A DNA stretch of 47,851 nucleotides from an uncultured Actinomycetes bacterium (GCA_937871165.1 CALMXK010000170.1:1-47851), one strand, 5' to 3'; positions 35,372-44,606 are shown, counted from the first letter of the stretch. Made by a program: numbers and translations. The notes: a model not told the origin generated them from the sequence alone.

Positions 35372-36640
35372 TCAGGCGGGCGTCGGCGCCCAGCCGGGCA
35401 TCGGGTAGGCGGCGAGCAGGTCCTTCACCTCGCCGGCGATCGCGGCGAGCTTGACCTCGTCGTCGATCGCTCCGACGGCGCCGTCGATCCATGCGGCGAC
35501 CTGGGGCATCTGATCCGGCGTCAGTCCGCGCGTGGTGATCGAACTTGCGCCGAGGCGCAGGCCCGAGGGGTCGAACGGCTTGCGCGTATCGAACGGCACC
35601 GAGTTGTAGTTGAGCTCGATGCCGGCCTTGTCGAGCGCCTGGGCGGCGGGCTTTCCGGCCACGCCCTTGTTGGTGAGGTCGATCAGGATCAGGTGGTTGT
35701 CCGTGCCGCCGGTCACCAGGTCGTAGCCGCGCTCAACGAGTGCCTCGGCGAGCGCCTTGGCGTTGGCCACGATGCCGTGGGCGTATGCGGAGAACTCCGG
35801 CGTGGCCGCCTCTTTGAGCGCCACGGCGATGCCGGCCGTGGTGTGGTTGTGCGGACCGCCCTGAAGTCCCGGGAACACCGCACGGTCAAGGGCCGCGGCG
35901 TGCTCCTCGGTGGACATCAACATGGCACCGCGCGGACCGCGCAGCGTCTTGTGGGTTGTGGTGGAGATGATGTCGGCGTGACCGGCCGGGCTCGGGTGGG
36001 CGCCACCGGCGATCAGGCCGGCGATGTGGGCGATGTCGGCGGCGAGGACCGCGCCGACCTCACGGGCGATCTCGGCGAACGCCGGGAAGTCGATGGTGCG
36101 CGGTACCGCGGTGCCGCCGCAGAAGATCAGCTTCGGGCGTTCCTTCTTCGCCAGGTCACGGACCTCGTCCATGTCGATGCGTCCGTCTTCACGGCGCACG
36201 CTGTACTGCACCGAGCGAAACCACTTGCCGGTGGCCGACACCGGGTGCCCGTGTGTCAGGTGCCCGCCCATCGGCAATGCCAGGCCCATCATGGTGTCGC
36301 CCGGCTGGAGCAGTGCGAGGTAGATGGCGAGGTTCGCCGGCGATCCGGAGTAGGGCTGCACGTTGGCGTGCTCCACGCCGAACAGCGCCTTGGCCCGGTC
36401 GATGGCGAGCGTCTCGATGGGGTCGATGAACTGCTGGCCTTCGTAGTAGCGCTTGCCTGCGTACCCTTCCGAGTACTTGTTGGTCAGGACCGAGCCGGTG
36501 GCTTCAAGTACCGCAGGTGAGACGTAGTTCTCGGATGCGATCATCCGGATCTTTTCGAACTGGCGCTTTGCCTCGGACTCGACCAGTTCTGCGATCTGCG
36601 GATCTTGGGCGGTCAGATGGGGGATGGCGGGCTCGTGCAC
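35372..36640 (-). CDS. glyA: Serine hydroxymethyltransferase
   Basis: This 422-residue PLP enzyme interconverts serine and glycine with tetrahydrofolate, feeding one-carbon metabolism. Motifs: EKIRMIASENYVSPAVLEATGSVLTNKYSEGY, KRYYEGQQFID, NVQPYSGSPAN, LPMGGHLTHGHPVS, AADIAHIAGLIAGG, the PLP-lysine motif STTTHKTLRGPRG, and ending with the SSITTRGL folate/active-site region. GTG at 36640 is chosen: GGAGG lies six bases upstream and homology starts there. The frame extends to 36874, but that part is the leader holding a ZTP riboswitch. Regulation by the riboswitch links glyA expression to purine/folate status. Confidence 0.95.
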   Translation of the reverse strand: MHEPAIPHLTAQDPQIAELVESEAKRQFEKIRMIASENYVSPAVLEATGSVLTNKYSEGYAGKRYYEGQQFIDPIETLAIDRAKALFGVEHANVQPYSGSPANLAIYLALLQPGDTMMGLALPMGGHLTHGHPVSATGKWFRSVQYSVRREDGRIDMDEVRDLAKKERPKLIFCGGTAVPRTIDFPAFAEIAREVGAVLAADIAHIAGLIAGGAHPSPAGHADIISTTTHKTLRGPRGAMLMSTEEHAAALDRAVFPGLQGGPHNHTTAGIAVALKEAATPEFSAYAHGIVANAKALAEALVERGYDLVTGGTDNHLILIDLTNKGVAGKPAAQALDKAGIELNYNSVPFDTRKPFDPSGLRLGASSITTRGLTPDQMPQVAAWIDGAVGAIDDEVKLAAIAGEVKDLLAAYPMPGWAPTPA

Positions 36641-36672
36641 GGGTGGCCTCCTGGACGGGTGGTGGCGTGTGA

Positions 36673-36762
36673 GTCCCGGCACCCAGGCGTGCGGTGTCCG
36701 GCGATGGAAGTCGCTCCCCGGTGGTTTCGTCCACCTCATGACGCCAGTCGCGACACGGGGAT
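36673..36762 (-). promoter_or_regulatory. ZTP (pfl) riboswitch in the glyA leader
   Basis: Reading the reverse strand, the leader contains GTCGCGACTGGCG, then GGTGGACGAAACCACCGGGG followed by AGCGAC, and further on CCGCACGCCTGGGTGCCGG. These are the conserved pieces of the pfl/ZTP motif: P1 with (G)ACUGGCG, the GGUGGA...CCACCGGGGAGCGAC stem, and the CCGCCUGGG pseudoknot loop, in the right order. Position, about 30 bases before the glyA ribosome site, fits known use of this riboswitch to turn on one-carbon genes when ZMP/ZTP accumulates. Confidence 0.9.
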
Positions 36763-36844
36763 GGTATCGCGCGGCGAAGCGGCGGGGTCGGCGGCCACGT
36801 CCGGGTGGCACAAACGCCGTAGTCACGGCATTCTGCGGCGTCTT

Positions 36845-36887
36845 GCAGTTAACCGTTCTGGTGTCTGACACCAAAACGGTTAACTGC
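36845..36887. repeat. REP-like palindrome, family 1, copy 3
   Basis: 43 bp with 21-bp arms: GCAGTTAACCGTTCTGGTGTC, T, and a right arm ending AAACGGTTAACTGC; one C/A mismatch. It lies 17 bases past the macro-domain gene's stop and upstream of the glyA riboswitch. Its reverse complement differs from copy 1 only at the centre and flank. Confidence 0.95.
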
Positions 36888-36903
36888 GATCCGCCGGAAA
36901 CGG

Positions 36904-37419
36904 TCAGCTCGCGGCGTCGCTCAGCAGCTGCTCGTAGATGGCATGGTCATCCCACGAAAAGCAGCAGAACACGACGCGACCGATGGACGTGGTGGTCTGC
37001 AGACTGTCGCGGACGGCCGCAACCGCGACCTGGCCGGCGGCCTGCACCGGGTAGCCGTACACGCCGGTGCTGATGCAGGGAAACGCGATGCTCTGTGCGC
37101 CGAGCGCATCGGCGATCGCCAGACTCTCGCGATAACACGAGCCCAGCAGGTGCGCGTCGCGGGCGTCGCCGCCTCGCCAGACCGGGCCGACGGTGTGGAT
37201 CACGTAGGACGCCGGCAGTCCGTGCCCCGCGGTGTGTTTGGCTTGGCCCGTTCGGCAGCCGCACAGCGCGCGGCATTCCTCAAGCAACCCGGGGCCCGCG
37301 GCCCGGTGGATCGCACCGTCCACGCCGCCGCCGCCGAGCAGTGTCTCGTTGGCTGCATTGACGATCGCATCGACGTGCAGCGTCGTAATGTCCGCGACCA
37401 TGGCTTCGACTTCCGCCAT
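36904..37419 (-). CDS. Macro-domain ADP-ribose hydrolase-like protein (YmdB type)
   Basis: This 171-residue single macro domain probably removes acetyl from O-acetyl-ADP-ribose or ADP-ribose from proteins. It has [23 protein letters not shown] near the start, [33 protein letters not shown], and [17 protein letters not shown] around the phosphate-binding loop. The catalytic Asn/Asp and the [14 protein letters not shown] loop match the MacroD/YmdB subgroup. I start at ATG 37419 ([13 protein letters not shown]), the family's usual beginning; a GTG at 37437 is in frame. It is divergent from selA. A REP-like palindrome follows its stop. Confidence 0.9.
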   Translation of the reverse strand: MAEVEAMVADITTLHVDAIVNAANETLLGGGGVDGAIHRAAGPGLLEECRALCGCRTGQAKHTAGHGLPASYVIHTVGPVWRGGDARDAHLLGSCYRESLAIADALGAQSIAFPCISTGVYGYPVQAAGQVAVAAVRDSLQTTTSIGRVVFCCFSWDDHAIYEQLLSDAAS

Positions 37420-37558
37420 GGACGTACGGTAGTCCACAATGCGCTCGTTGTCACCCCGTCGCGAACGGCAGGTTGCGTGTCCTGCTTCACAGGACCGTCA
37501 CGGCGACTCGGAGTTGGCACAATGGGCCCGTGCGCGCACCGGTCATCAGGACACACGA

Positions 37559-38887
37559 ATGAGCGACGAGCTTGCCGACACGCCGGATCCGCGCCGCGGC
37601 CTGCCCTCGGTTGACCAGGCGCTTCGCCGGCCGGTGATTGCCGCTGCTTTGGAGCACCATTCGCGGGCCGCTGTCGTTGCGGCCGTCCGTCAAACACTCG
37701 AACGGCGACGTCGGGACGACCCGTCGGTGGGCGGATTTGACGACGAGGTGGTGCGGGCACTGAGCCCGTCTCTTCGCAGGGCGATCAACGCGACCGGCGT
37801 GATCTTGCACACCAACCTGGGCAGAGCGCCACTTGCCGACGCGGCGATCGCCGCGGCCGTCGAAGCGGCCGGGTACGCCACCTTGGAATGGGACAGCACG
37901 ACCGGCCACCGCGGCTCACGGCACTCCCACGTACAGCTGTCGCTTCGGGCGCTGACCGGCGCCCCGGCCGCCTGCGTGGTCAACACCAACGCCGGTGGAA
38001 TCCTGCTTGCGCTCGTCAGCCTGGCCGCCGGTGGCGAGGTCATCGTCTCCCGCGGGGAGCTCGTCGAGATCGGCGGTGGATTCCGGGTGCCCGAGGTGCT
38101 TGCGGCGTCCGGGTGCAGGCTGGTGGAGGTCGGCACCACGAACAAGACCCGTCTGGACGACTTCGCGCGCGCCATCACGCCACAAACCCGCGCCATTCTG
38201 CGCGTCCATCCGTCCAACTATCGCGTGGTGGGGTTCACCGAGTCGACGCCACTGGCCGACCTGGTGCGCCTTGCGGCCGAGCATGACCTGATGATGATCG
38301 ACGACCTTGGCTCCGGGGCGCTCGACGGCGACTGGGTGTTCCACGGTGAACCCGACGCCCGAACAGCGATCGCAACCGGTGTGGATGTGGCCGCATTCAG
38401 CGGCGACAAGCTGCTCGGTGGGCCGCAGTGCGGCATCCTGGTCGGCACGTCCGACGCGATCGCACGATGCGCCGGCCATCCGCTCATGCGTGCGCTGCGG
38501 CCCGACAAACTGACGATGGCGGCCCTGGACGCCACCCTTCGTCTGCACCAGGACCAGCAGACGCGACGCACCATCCCGACCATTCGGATGCTGGGCTCCA
38601 CGGCGGCCGAACTGCACGACCGGGCCCAACGTCTGGCCCGCGCTGTCGGCGGCGAGGTGGTGGCGACGGTCGGCCGTGTGGGTGGCGGCAGCCTGCCGCT
38701 TGAAGAGATCGCGAGCTACGCCGTCACGGTCCCCGCACCCGAGGGCCCGGACGTCTGCGCGGCGCGGCTTCGGGCGCTCGATCCGCCCATCGTCGCGCGC
38801 GTGGCCGACGGCAAGGTGCTACTGGACGTCCTGGCCATGGACGACCGAGACCTCTCCGACGTGGCGGCGGGGGTGTGCGGCACGTGA
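37559..38887 (+). CDS. selA: L-seryl-tRNA(Sec) selenium transferase
   Basis: This 442-residue PLP enzyme converts seryl-tRNA(Sec) to selenocysteinyl-tRNA(Sec) using selenophosphate. Motifs: INATGVILHTNLGRAPLADAA, TGHRGSRHSHV, CVVNTNAGGILLAL, VIVSRGELVEIGGGFRVPEV, EVGTTNKT, VHPSNYRVVGFT, DDLGSGALD, and the PLP lysine in VDVAAFSGDKLLGGPQCGI, all typical of SelA. ATG 37559 is chosen because family-like sequence (SVDQALRRPVI) begins soon after. The stop overlaps the GTG of selB (GTGA, 38884-38887), so SelA and SelB are coupled. No selD and no tRNA(Sec) gene is visible in the window. Confidence 0.95.
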   Translation: MSDELADTPDPRRGLPSVDQALRRPVIAAALEHHSRAAVVAAVRQTLERRRRDDPSVGGFDDEVVRALSPSLRRAINATGVILHTNLGRAPLADAAIAAAVEAAGYATLEWDSTTGHRGSRHSHVQLSLRALTGAPAACVVNTNAGGILLALVSLAAGGEVIVSRGELVEIGGGFRVPEVLAASGCRLVEVGTTNKTRLDDFARAITPQTRAILRVHPSNYRVVGFTESTPLADLVRLAAEHDLMMIDDLGSGALDGDWVFHGEPDARTAIATGVDVAAFSGDKLLGGPQCGILVGTSDAIARCAGHPLMRALRPDKLTMAALDATLRLHQDQQTRRTIPTIRMLGSTAAELHDRAQRLARAVGGEVVATVGRVGGGSLPLEEIASYAVTVPAPEGPDVCAARLRALDPPIVARVADGKVLLDVLAMDDRDLSDVAAGVCGT

Positions 38888-40455
38888 GCGCCATCGTGCT
38901 CGGCACGGCCGGGCATGTGGATCACGGGAAGACGGCCTTGGTGATGGCGCTCACCGGTGTCGACACCGACCGGTTGCCCGAAGAAAAGACGCGCGGCATC
39001 TCCATCGAGCTTGGCTTCGCACAGCTGCAGCTCGGCGAGCGAAGCGTCAGTCTGATCGACGTCCCCGGTCATGAGCGATTCGTGCGACACATGGTCGCCG
39101 GCGCCGGTGGCATCGATGCGTTCCTGCTGTGCGTCGCCGCCGACGACGGCGTGATGCCCCAGACGCGCGAGCATGTGGCGGTGCTGCGGCTGCTCGGTGT
39201 GCACCAGGGTGTTGTGGCGATCACCAAATGCGACCTGGCCGACCCTGCGCGCGCTGTGGCACAGGTGCGTGAGCTGGTGGGCGGCGCGGTCCCCATCGTC
39301 CCGGTCAGCGCGCCGAACGGCATCGGCCTGTCCGAGCTGTCAGATGCGCTCGACACCCTCGTCGATGCTGTGACACGGCGGCGTGCCGACGGTGCGGCGC
39401 GCTTGTTCGTTGACCGCGCGTTCACGGTTCACGGTTCCGGCACCGTGGTGACCGGGACGCTTTGGGGCGCACCGATCGTGACCGGCGACCGAGTGACCGT
39501 TCACCCCGGGGGCGTCGCGGGCCGCGTCCGACAGATTCAGGTGCACGACAGCGGCGCGCCGCAGGCAGACGGGGGGCGTGTGGCGCTCAACCTGGCCGGC
39601 ATCGGTCGTGACCAGGTTCCTCGCGGCAGCGTTGTCGTTCGTGCCGATGACCGCTGGGAGCCGACTGCAATTGTGGATGTTGCGCTGGAATGGCTCGCCG
39701 ACGAGGCGGGGCCGCTCACCAGCCGCCGTCGTCTGCAGGTGTTCCATGGGACCAGCGAGGTGAGCGCCACCTGCATCGTGCTCGAAGCAACCGCGATTGC
39801 GCCGGGTGCGCGCGGGTACGTTCAGCTTCGGCTCGACGGACCGATTGTCGCCGCCCGTGGTGATCGCCTGGTGCTGCGCTCCGCGGAGCGGCGTACCGTC
39901 GCCGGCGGTGTGATCGTCGATGCGGCTGCCGAGCGGCATGGCCGCTCACCGGCGGTCCGTGACCGACTGGGTGCCTTGGAGCGCGGGGAGGATTCGCCCA
40001 TGCCCGTTCATGCGTCGCCCAGCCGCGCCGCCGATGCACCGGCGGCGGCCACGTCGGCACGAGCCGTGGCGCCCATCGGGGTGGACGGGCAACGCGTGCG
40101 GGACCAGTTGGTCAGGGCGGGCGTCCGGCCGCCGTCGCTGCACCAGCTGGCGGCGGACCTCGGGATGAGCGAGCGCGACGTCCAGGCCGCGCTTACGGCA
40201 CTCGCCGACGCCGGCCTCGTCACCCATGTGGCGGACGTGTGGTTCTCCTCAGACGCCCTCAGCGACGCCGTGTCGGCCGCTGTCGGTGTACTGACCGAGG
40301 GGCCACGGGGCATCGGAGAACTGCGCGACCTGTGGGGTGTCGGACGCAAACATGCGCTTGCCATCGCAGCCCAAATGGACCGGCTGGGACTGACCCGCCG
40401 GGTCGGCGATCAGCGTGTGCTCCGCCGCTCGGCAATCAATACAGAAACCTCATAA
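38884..40455 (+). CDS. selB: Selenocysteine-specific elongation factor
   Basis: This 523-residue GTPase brings Sec-tRNA to UGA codons marked by a SECIS hairpin. G1 [17 protein letters not shown], switch [15 protein letters not shown]3 [13 protein letters not shown] and G4 ITKCDLAD are present, followed by domains II-III ([23 protein letters not shown]). The C-terminal winged-helix region (about 395-523) ends with the SECIS-binding type motif [21 protein letters not shown] and RRVGDQRVL. SelB proteins are commonly about 600 residues with four winged helices; this one seems to hold only about two. It starts with GTG overlapping the selA stop. Confidence 0.93.
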   Translation: MSAIVLGTAGHVDHGKTALVMALTGVDTDRLPEEKTRGISIELGFAQLQLGERSVSLIDVPGHERFVRHMVAGAGGIDAFLLCVAADDGVMPQTREHVAVLRLLGVHQGVVAITKCDLADPARAVAQVRELVGGAVPIVPVSAPNGIGLSELSDALDTLVDAVTRRRADGAARLFVDRAFTVHGSGTVVTGTLWGAPIVTGDRVTVHPGGVAGRVRQIQVHDSGAPQADGGRVALNLAGIGRDQVPRGSVVVRADDRWEPTAIVDVALEWLADEAGPLTSRRRLQVFHGTSEVSATCIVLEATAIAPGARGYVQLRLDGPIVAARGDRLVLRSAERRTVAGGVIVDAAAERHGRSPAVRDRLGALERGEDSPMPVHASPSRAADAPAAATSARAVAPIGVDGQRVRDQLVRAGVRPPSLHQLAADLGMSERDVQAALTALADAGLVTHVADVWFSSDALSDAVSAAVGVLTEGPRGIGELRDLWGVGRKHALAIAAQMDRLGLTRRVGDQRVLRRSAINTETS

Positions 40456-40476
40456 TCATCTCCGTACGCTTGCGGT

Positions 40477-41496
40477 ATGTCGCTGATCGTTGATCTCCCC
40501 TTCGGTGCTCGTGCGCGCCGCCGCGCAGGTGTCGTCGTCGCCGGTCTTCTGGCCGCCGCGGTCGTCGGCGCCGCGCCGGCCACCGCCCAGAGCGCCGAGC
40601 TCGTCATCACCTGCACCGACGCGGGCACACAACTTTCCTCGCCCACAGTCGCCGCAGCGTCCGATGGCGTTCACGTCCGCGTCGTACTGAGCGGATCAGT
40701 GGCGCACGACGTGCAGATCGACGATGTTCGCGGTGAGGTCTACCTGACCACCGACCAGAGCGTGCCGTACGTCGTCGACGTGGCACCCGGCTCACGGACG
40801 GTCACCTGCTTCGATCCTGCGGTGCACCAGCCGGGCACGGCAGTGTTTGCCGCGCGCACGGTCCCGGTCGAGGTGACCGACCCCACCGCGGTGTACGTGT
40901 CTCCACAGCTGCAGTGCGCAGGGTCCTCCGTCTCGATCTTCGCCGATCCTCCGGCGGTCATCGATCGGCGTCGGCTGCGGTTCGCGCTGCGTGCGCGCAC
41001 GTGGGGGATCCGGTCGACGGACGTCGCCGAGGTGGCGGGCTACCCCACCGCTCGCAACCGGAACGTGCGCATCCGGCGGGGGTCGACCACCATCGCGACC
41101 GCGCAGTACAGCCCCGACGGACATGGCCGCTACATCATGGGCGAGGTGCGCGAATGTTGGTCGCTGCATACCCAGGCGGTCGGTCGGGCGGGCAGCGCGA
41201 ACGGGCTCACCGCTCGCATCTACGTGCGCCCGACCCTGGATCGCACTCCCGTCATCCTGTCGGTCAACCCGGCCCGCGCTCGCGTGGGAATGCTTCGGAC
41301 ATTGCGGGCTCGTCATTCAATCGTGTGCCGGACTCCGCGCGGAACCCTCGTCGGCACCACCAGCATGAGTTGGATCGACACGATGGAGCTGACGTTCCTG
41401 CGCAAAATCGATTCACGTCGCGCGTCGGGATGGCGTTGTGAGGTGCGCTCGCGCGGTCAGGTGATGGGGCGGATCGGACTCGCGATCATTCGGTGA
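40477..41496 (+). CDS. Secreted protein of unknown function
   Basis: This 339-residue protein has a signal peptide (RRRAGVVVAGLLAAAVVGAAPATAQS) and a body of beta-strand-like sequence: ELVITCTDAGTQLSSP, VHVRVVLSGSVAHDVQIDDV, VYLTTDQSVPYVVDVAPGS, ARTVPVEVTDPTAV, RTPVILSVNPARARVGML. Cysteines occur in spaced pairs (about residues 46, 112, 147 and later), consistent with exported disulfides. The pattern suggests one or more immunoglobulin-like or similar beta domains, but no family can be named. It starts 21 bases after the selB stop, so it may share the selAB transcript, though a link to selenium is not implied. Confidence 0.6.
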   Translation: MSLIVDLPFGARARRRAGVVVAGLLAAAVVGAAPATAQSAELVITCTDAGTQLSSPTVAAASDGVHVRVVLSGSVAHDVQIDDVRGEVYLTTDQSVPYVVDVAPGSRTVTCFDPAVHQPGTAVFAARTVPVEVTDPTAVYVSPQLQCAGSSVSIFADPPAVIDRRRLRFALRARTWGIRSTDVAEVAGYPTARNRNVRIRRGSTTIATAQYSPDGHGRYIMGEVRECWSLHTQAVGRAGSANGLTARIYVRPTLDRTPVILSVNPARARVGMLRTLRARHSIVCRTPRGTLVGTTSMSWIDTMELTFLRKIDSRRASGWRCEVRSRGQVMGRIGLAIIR

Positions 41497-41532
41497 GGTC
41501 CGGATCGGCCCCGCGATCATTAGGATCGTGGC

Positions 41533-41916
41533 ATGGAGGACGAATCAACATCGGGTCGGCCGCAGATCGGTGTCATCGAACCAGGCGTCATTCGGATCGA
41601 ACAGCCGCCCGCTGAGGAGCTTTGGACCGATGATTCGGGCATCGACTACAGCGGATGGTTCTGCGTTCGCACCGACCCGTGGCCCTGCCCGGCGGATGGC
41701 TGTCCGTTTGTCGCGTCCCACCTGACCGCCGCACACCTGGTGATCGTGTGGCCGGAAGGCGACGACCCGAACCTGCTTCGCCACTGCGCGGTGGCGCGCG
41801 ACGTAGGGCGCAACCCGCGTGTGGAGAACTACGAGGCGGCGTTCGGCCCAGCGTGCTCCTATTACCAGTGGGAAGCGGCCGGCAACCCGGTGCACGGAGT
41901 GCGCGCACAGGAGTAG
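41533..41916 (+). CDS. Hypothetical protein with a possible zinc-binding motif
   Basis: This 127-residue protein has an acidic start (MEDESTSGRPQIGVIEPGVI) and a compact Cys/His-rich section, WPCPADGCPFVASHLTAAHL, with spacing C-x4-C-x5-H-x4-H. A later C-A-V-A-R-D and ACSYYQW add two more cysteines. This may bind zinc, but the spacing is not that of a classic finger. No family recognised. It ends 11 bases before the YbdK-like gene on the same strand, suggesting an operon. Confidence 0.55.
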   Translation: MEDESTSGRPQIGVIEPGVIRIEQPPAEELWTDDSGIDYSGWFCVRTDPWPCPADGCPFVASHLTAAHLVIVWPEGDDPNLLRHCAVARDVGRNPRVENYEAAFGPACSYYQWEAAGNPVHGVRAQE

Positions 41917-41927
41917 ACAGGGGCGAC

Positions 41928-43037
41928 GTGGAGCAGAACTTCAATTCCGGTGGCTACACGGTCGGCGTCGAGGAGGAGCTCATGATCCTCGACGGTCAGA
42001 CCCTTGATCTGACCAACGCCATTGAAGACATGCTCGGCAGCCCTGAGCGCGGGGAAGTCAAGCCGGAGTTGATGGAGTCGGTCCTCGAGATCTCGACGGA
42101 TCCGTGCACATCCATCGCCGACGCTGCCAGCCAGCTGTCTGAGCTGCGCCATGACGTGTCCATGCGGGCCGCGGCCAAGGGCTATGCAATCGGTGCGGCC
42201 GGCACCCACCCGTTTGCGCGGTGGGAGGCCCAGCGCATCGCCAAACGTTCGCGGTACCGGGATCTGATCAGCGCCCTGCGGTTCGTCGCTCGACAGGAGC
42301 TGATCTTCGGCATGCACGTGCACGTGGGGTTGGACGATGCGGACACGGCGATCGCGGTGTCCAACGGGATGCGCATGTACTGCCCGATGCTGCTGGGCCT
42401 GTCGGCCAACTCACCGTACTGGCGCGGGGACGCGACGGGGCTCGCGTCAACGCGCATGCCGATCTTCCGGGCGTTTCCGCGTGTCGGCATCCCGCCGTAC
42501 TACGAGGACTGGCAGGAATATGCGGCCCGCATCCAGTTCCAGATCGCCTCGGGCGTGATCGAGGACTACACGTACCTGTGGTACGACGTGCGACCCCATC
42601 CGCGGCTTGGAACGGTGGAGATCCGTGCGATGGATGTCCAGACGCGCGTCGAGCACACCGCGGGGATCGCCGCGCTTGTGCAGTCGCTGGTTCGCAAGAT
42701 CGCCACCGAGTTCCAGGCGGGGAAGCCACCGGTCAAGTTGCATCACGAGATGTTGGATGAGAACCGGTGGCTTGCTGCTCGCCACGGATTGAAGTCCGAC
42801 GTTGTGGATCTGCCGAGCTTTGAACGGATCGCGATGAAGGCGCTTGTTCGGCGTGTGCTGGACGAGGTGGCCGACCACGCGATCGACTTGGGCTGTCGTG
42901 ACGAGCTCGACGGGGTGCGCGACTTGCTGGAGCGCGGCAACGGGGCGCAGCGTCAGGTGGTGGTGTTCGAGGCCAACCGCGACATGCGGGAGCTGATGGC
43001 TGAGATCGTGGAGGCCACCGACACGGTGGTCGCCTGA
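41928..43037 (+). CDS. ybdK: YbdK-type carboxylate-amine ligase (GCS2 family)
   Basis: This 369-residue protein belongs to the glutamate-cysteine ligase family 2 fold. It has TVGVEEELMILD, ELMESVLEIST, AAGTHPFARWEAQRI, RFVARQELIFGMHVHVGL, LLGLSANSPYWRGDATG, MPIFRAFPRVGIPP, YLWYDVRPHPRLGTVEIR and the closing EIRAMDVQTRVEHTAGIAALVQSL. These are typical of YbdK, which has weak glutamate-cysteine ligase activity; the true substrate pair is not known. GTG 41928 is preferred, since AGGGG (41919-41923) lies four bases upstream; the frame open from 41655 is an overlap with the previous gene. Confidence 0.9.
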   Translation: MEQNFNSGGYTVGVEEELMILDGQTLDLTNAIEDMLGSPERGEVKPELMESVLEISTDPCTSIADAASQLSELRHDVSMRAAAKGYAIGAAGTHPFARWEAQRIAKRSRYRDLISALRFVARQELIFGMHVHVGLDDADTAIAVSNGMRMYCPMLLGLSANSPYWRGDATGLASTRMPIFRAFPRVGIPPYYEDWQEYAARIQFQIASGVIEDYTYLWYDVRPHPRLGTVEIRAMDVQTRVEHTAGIAALVQSLVRKIATEFQAGKPPVKLHHEMLDENRWLAARHGLKSDVVDLPSFERIAMKALVRRVLDEVADHAIDLGCRDELDGVRDLLERGNGAQRQVVVFEANRDMRELMAEIVEATDTVVA

Positions 43038-43062
43038 CGAGGCCGTCCGGTGCGCCGGCTCA

Positions 43063-43093
43063 GGTCAGACCCCGGCGTCGCTGGGGTCAGACC
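43063..43093. repeat. Third REP-like inverted repeat
   Basis: GGTCAGACCCC (43063-43073) and GGGGTCAGACC (43083-43093) are 11-bp arms around a nine-base loop, with one central A-A mismatch. The second arm contains the stop codon of ltrA (43087-43089), and the first lies 26 bases past the ybdK stop. It can act as a convergent-gene terminator hairpin. Confidence 0.75.
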
Positions 43094-44304
43094 GTCGGGA
43101 TGTTCTCCAATTTCGCTTGTCCTTCTGCAGTACGCCACCAACCTCGGATCGCGAAGGACCATTGCACTGCCATGGCGACCACCAACAGGCTGGCCAAGAC
43201 CAGGCCTGACGGGTGAGTCAGCGGAAGCAGCAGTGCGAGTGCGACAACCGGCACACTGAAGGTCAGCGCCGGTCGCAGCATCTCGGCGAGTGCCGCCCGG
43301 TCGCGCAACTGCCACGCAAGGAAATCGATCGACACAATGGCCAGGCACAGGAAGCCCGAGAACGTCCAACTCGCCGCCGAATCGGGATGGCCCGTGTGTT
43401 CGATCAAACTGACCGTGGCACCGCCGACACCTGCGATGGCCATCGCCAGCGGCAGCTGAGCGATGTTGGAAAGGATGCGTGGGCGGAACGCCTCGCGTAC
43501 CGGACGCATCGCCACCAGGTCGAAGTAGGTCCACCACAGAGCGATGGCAACTGCCAGGCCGGCAAATCCGGTCAGGAACGCCGACGTGGTGAGATCGTGC
43601 ACCGATCCGATTCCGTTCACAACCCCTGCCACGACCTCGCCGAGAACGATGATGACGAAGAGTCCGAAGCGTTCGAGCAAGGATTCGGAGCCCATGGCTT
43701 CTCCCGACGCCGGCGATCCCGGTCGGAGACCCATGATCACCATGCCGATGACGAACTGGGCTACGAACGCAGCCCACATCCAAAGTCGGACCGAGGGTGG
43801 GACGAAGATGGAGGCGGCAGTCCAAACGGTCATTAGCGCCATCATCCGCGTGTAGCGCAGCGCGATCGGCCCGTACAGCGGGTCGTCTCGTTCGGTGTTC
43901 GTCACCGCGGCCCATTGTGCGGTCAAGAGGATGAGAAACACGACGTACGACACCGCGAACCCGGTGCCGCCATCGGCATCGGCGGTGGGTGCGAACACCG
44001 CCATTGCGGCGATGGCGAACATCTGGAGGAAGGTCAGCGCGCGGTTGCGCATGTCCGGACGGCCGTGCGCGTCGTGCAGCAACGTGCCGTTGTACCACCC
44101 GATCCAAAGCAGCCCGAAGAGGATGACGAAGGTCGCGAGCTTCTCTCCGGTGATGGCGCCGTGCAGATACTCGGCGACCCTCGCGATCAGGACCACGTAG
44201 ATCAGGTCGTAGAAGAGTTCGAGGAAGCTCACGCGGCGGTCGGTCAGGACTTCGCGATGGGTGCGTGGCCGTTGCCACAGATGGGCCCAGATCCGTGCAT
44301 CCAT
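43087..44304 (-). CDS. Low temperature requirement protein A (LtrA) family
   Basis: This 405-residue integral membrane protein has about twelve hydrophobic segments and the family start motif VSFLELFYDLIYVVLIARVAEYL, as well as MGSESLLERFGLFVIIVLGEVV and FAGLAVAIALWWTYFD. LtrA was named for a Listeria mutant unable to grow in the cold; its biochemical function is unknown. ATG 44304 gives the usual N-terminus with WQRPRTHREV. Its stop lies inside an inverted repeat, in the convergent gap with the ybdK-like gene. The 302 bases between it and the next gene (44305-44606) hold no recognised gene. Confidence 0.88.
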   Translation of the reverse strand: MDARIWAHLWQRPRTHREVLTDRRVSFLELFYDLIYVVLIARVAEYLHGAITGEKLATFVILFGLLWIGWYNGTLLHDAHGRPDMRNRALTFLQMFAIAAMAVFAPTADADGGTGFAVSYVVFLILLTAQWAAVTNTERDDPLYGPIALRYTRMMALMTVWTAASIFVPPSVRLWMWAAFVAQFVIGMVIMGLRPGSPASGEAMGSESLLERFGLFVIIVLGEVVAGVVNGIGSVHDLTTSAFLTGFAGLAVAIALWWTYFDLVAMRPVREAFRPRILSNIAQLPLAMAIAGVGGATVSLIEHTGHPDSAASWTFSGFLCLAIVSIDFLAWQLRDRAALAEMLRPALTFSVPVVALALLLPLTHPSGLVLASLLVVAMAVQWSFAIRGWWRTAEGQAKLENIPTV

Positions 44305-44606
44305 CGTGTCATCCCTTCGTGATCAGGTGGCCGCGTGATCCCCGCAGTCCCGCAGCGGGCGTAACGGTGGTCTGGTCGTCCCGGGATCGACCGCGCTCAT
44401 CGTCTCAAATCGCGTGGGTGGCACGTCGGTGACCCCCTGCACGGTCGTACGGCACGGGTGTGGCTGGTCCGGCGGTTGGAGCGCCGCCGTGCTCGTCAGG
44501 CCGATATTGGATGCTGGTCCGATGCGGCGCTTGAGGTTGGCCCCGCAGCCGTCGGCGGTTGCGTTGCCTGTGGGCCTGTCGGCCGGCGGTCAGCGATGAT
44601 CGGGGT

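Noticed and set aside
37438-37558. A tRNA(Sec) gene next to selA
   Set aside because: I looked for a long acceptor arm, a T-arm GGTTCGAATCC-like stretch and a TCA anticodon here and after selB; none is present.
43063-43093. CRISPR-like repeats
   Set aside because: Only two inverted 11-bp arms with one nine-base loop; no array, no spacers and no cas genes anywhere in the window.
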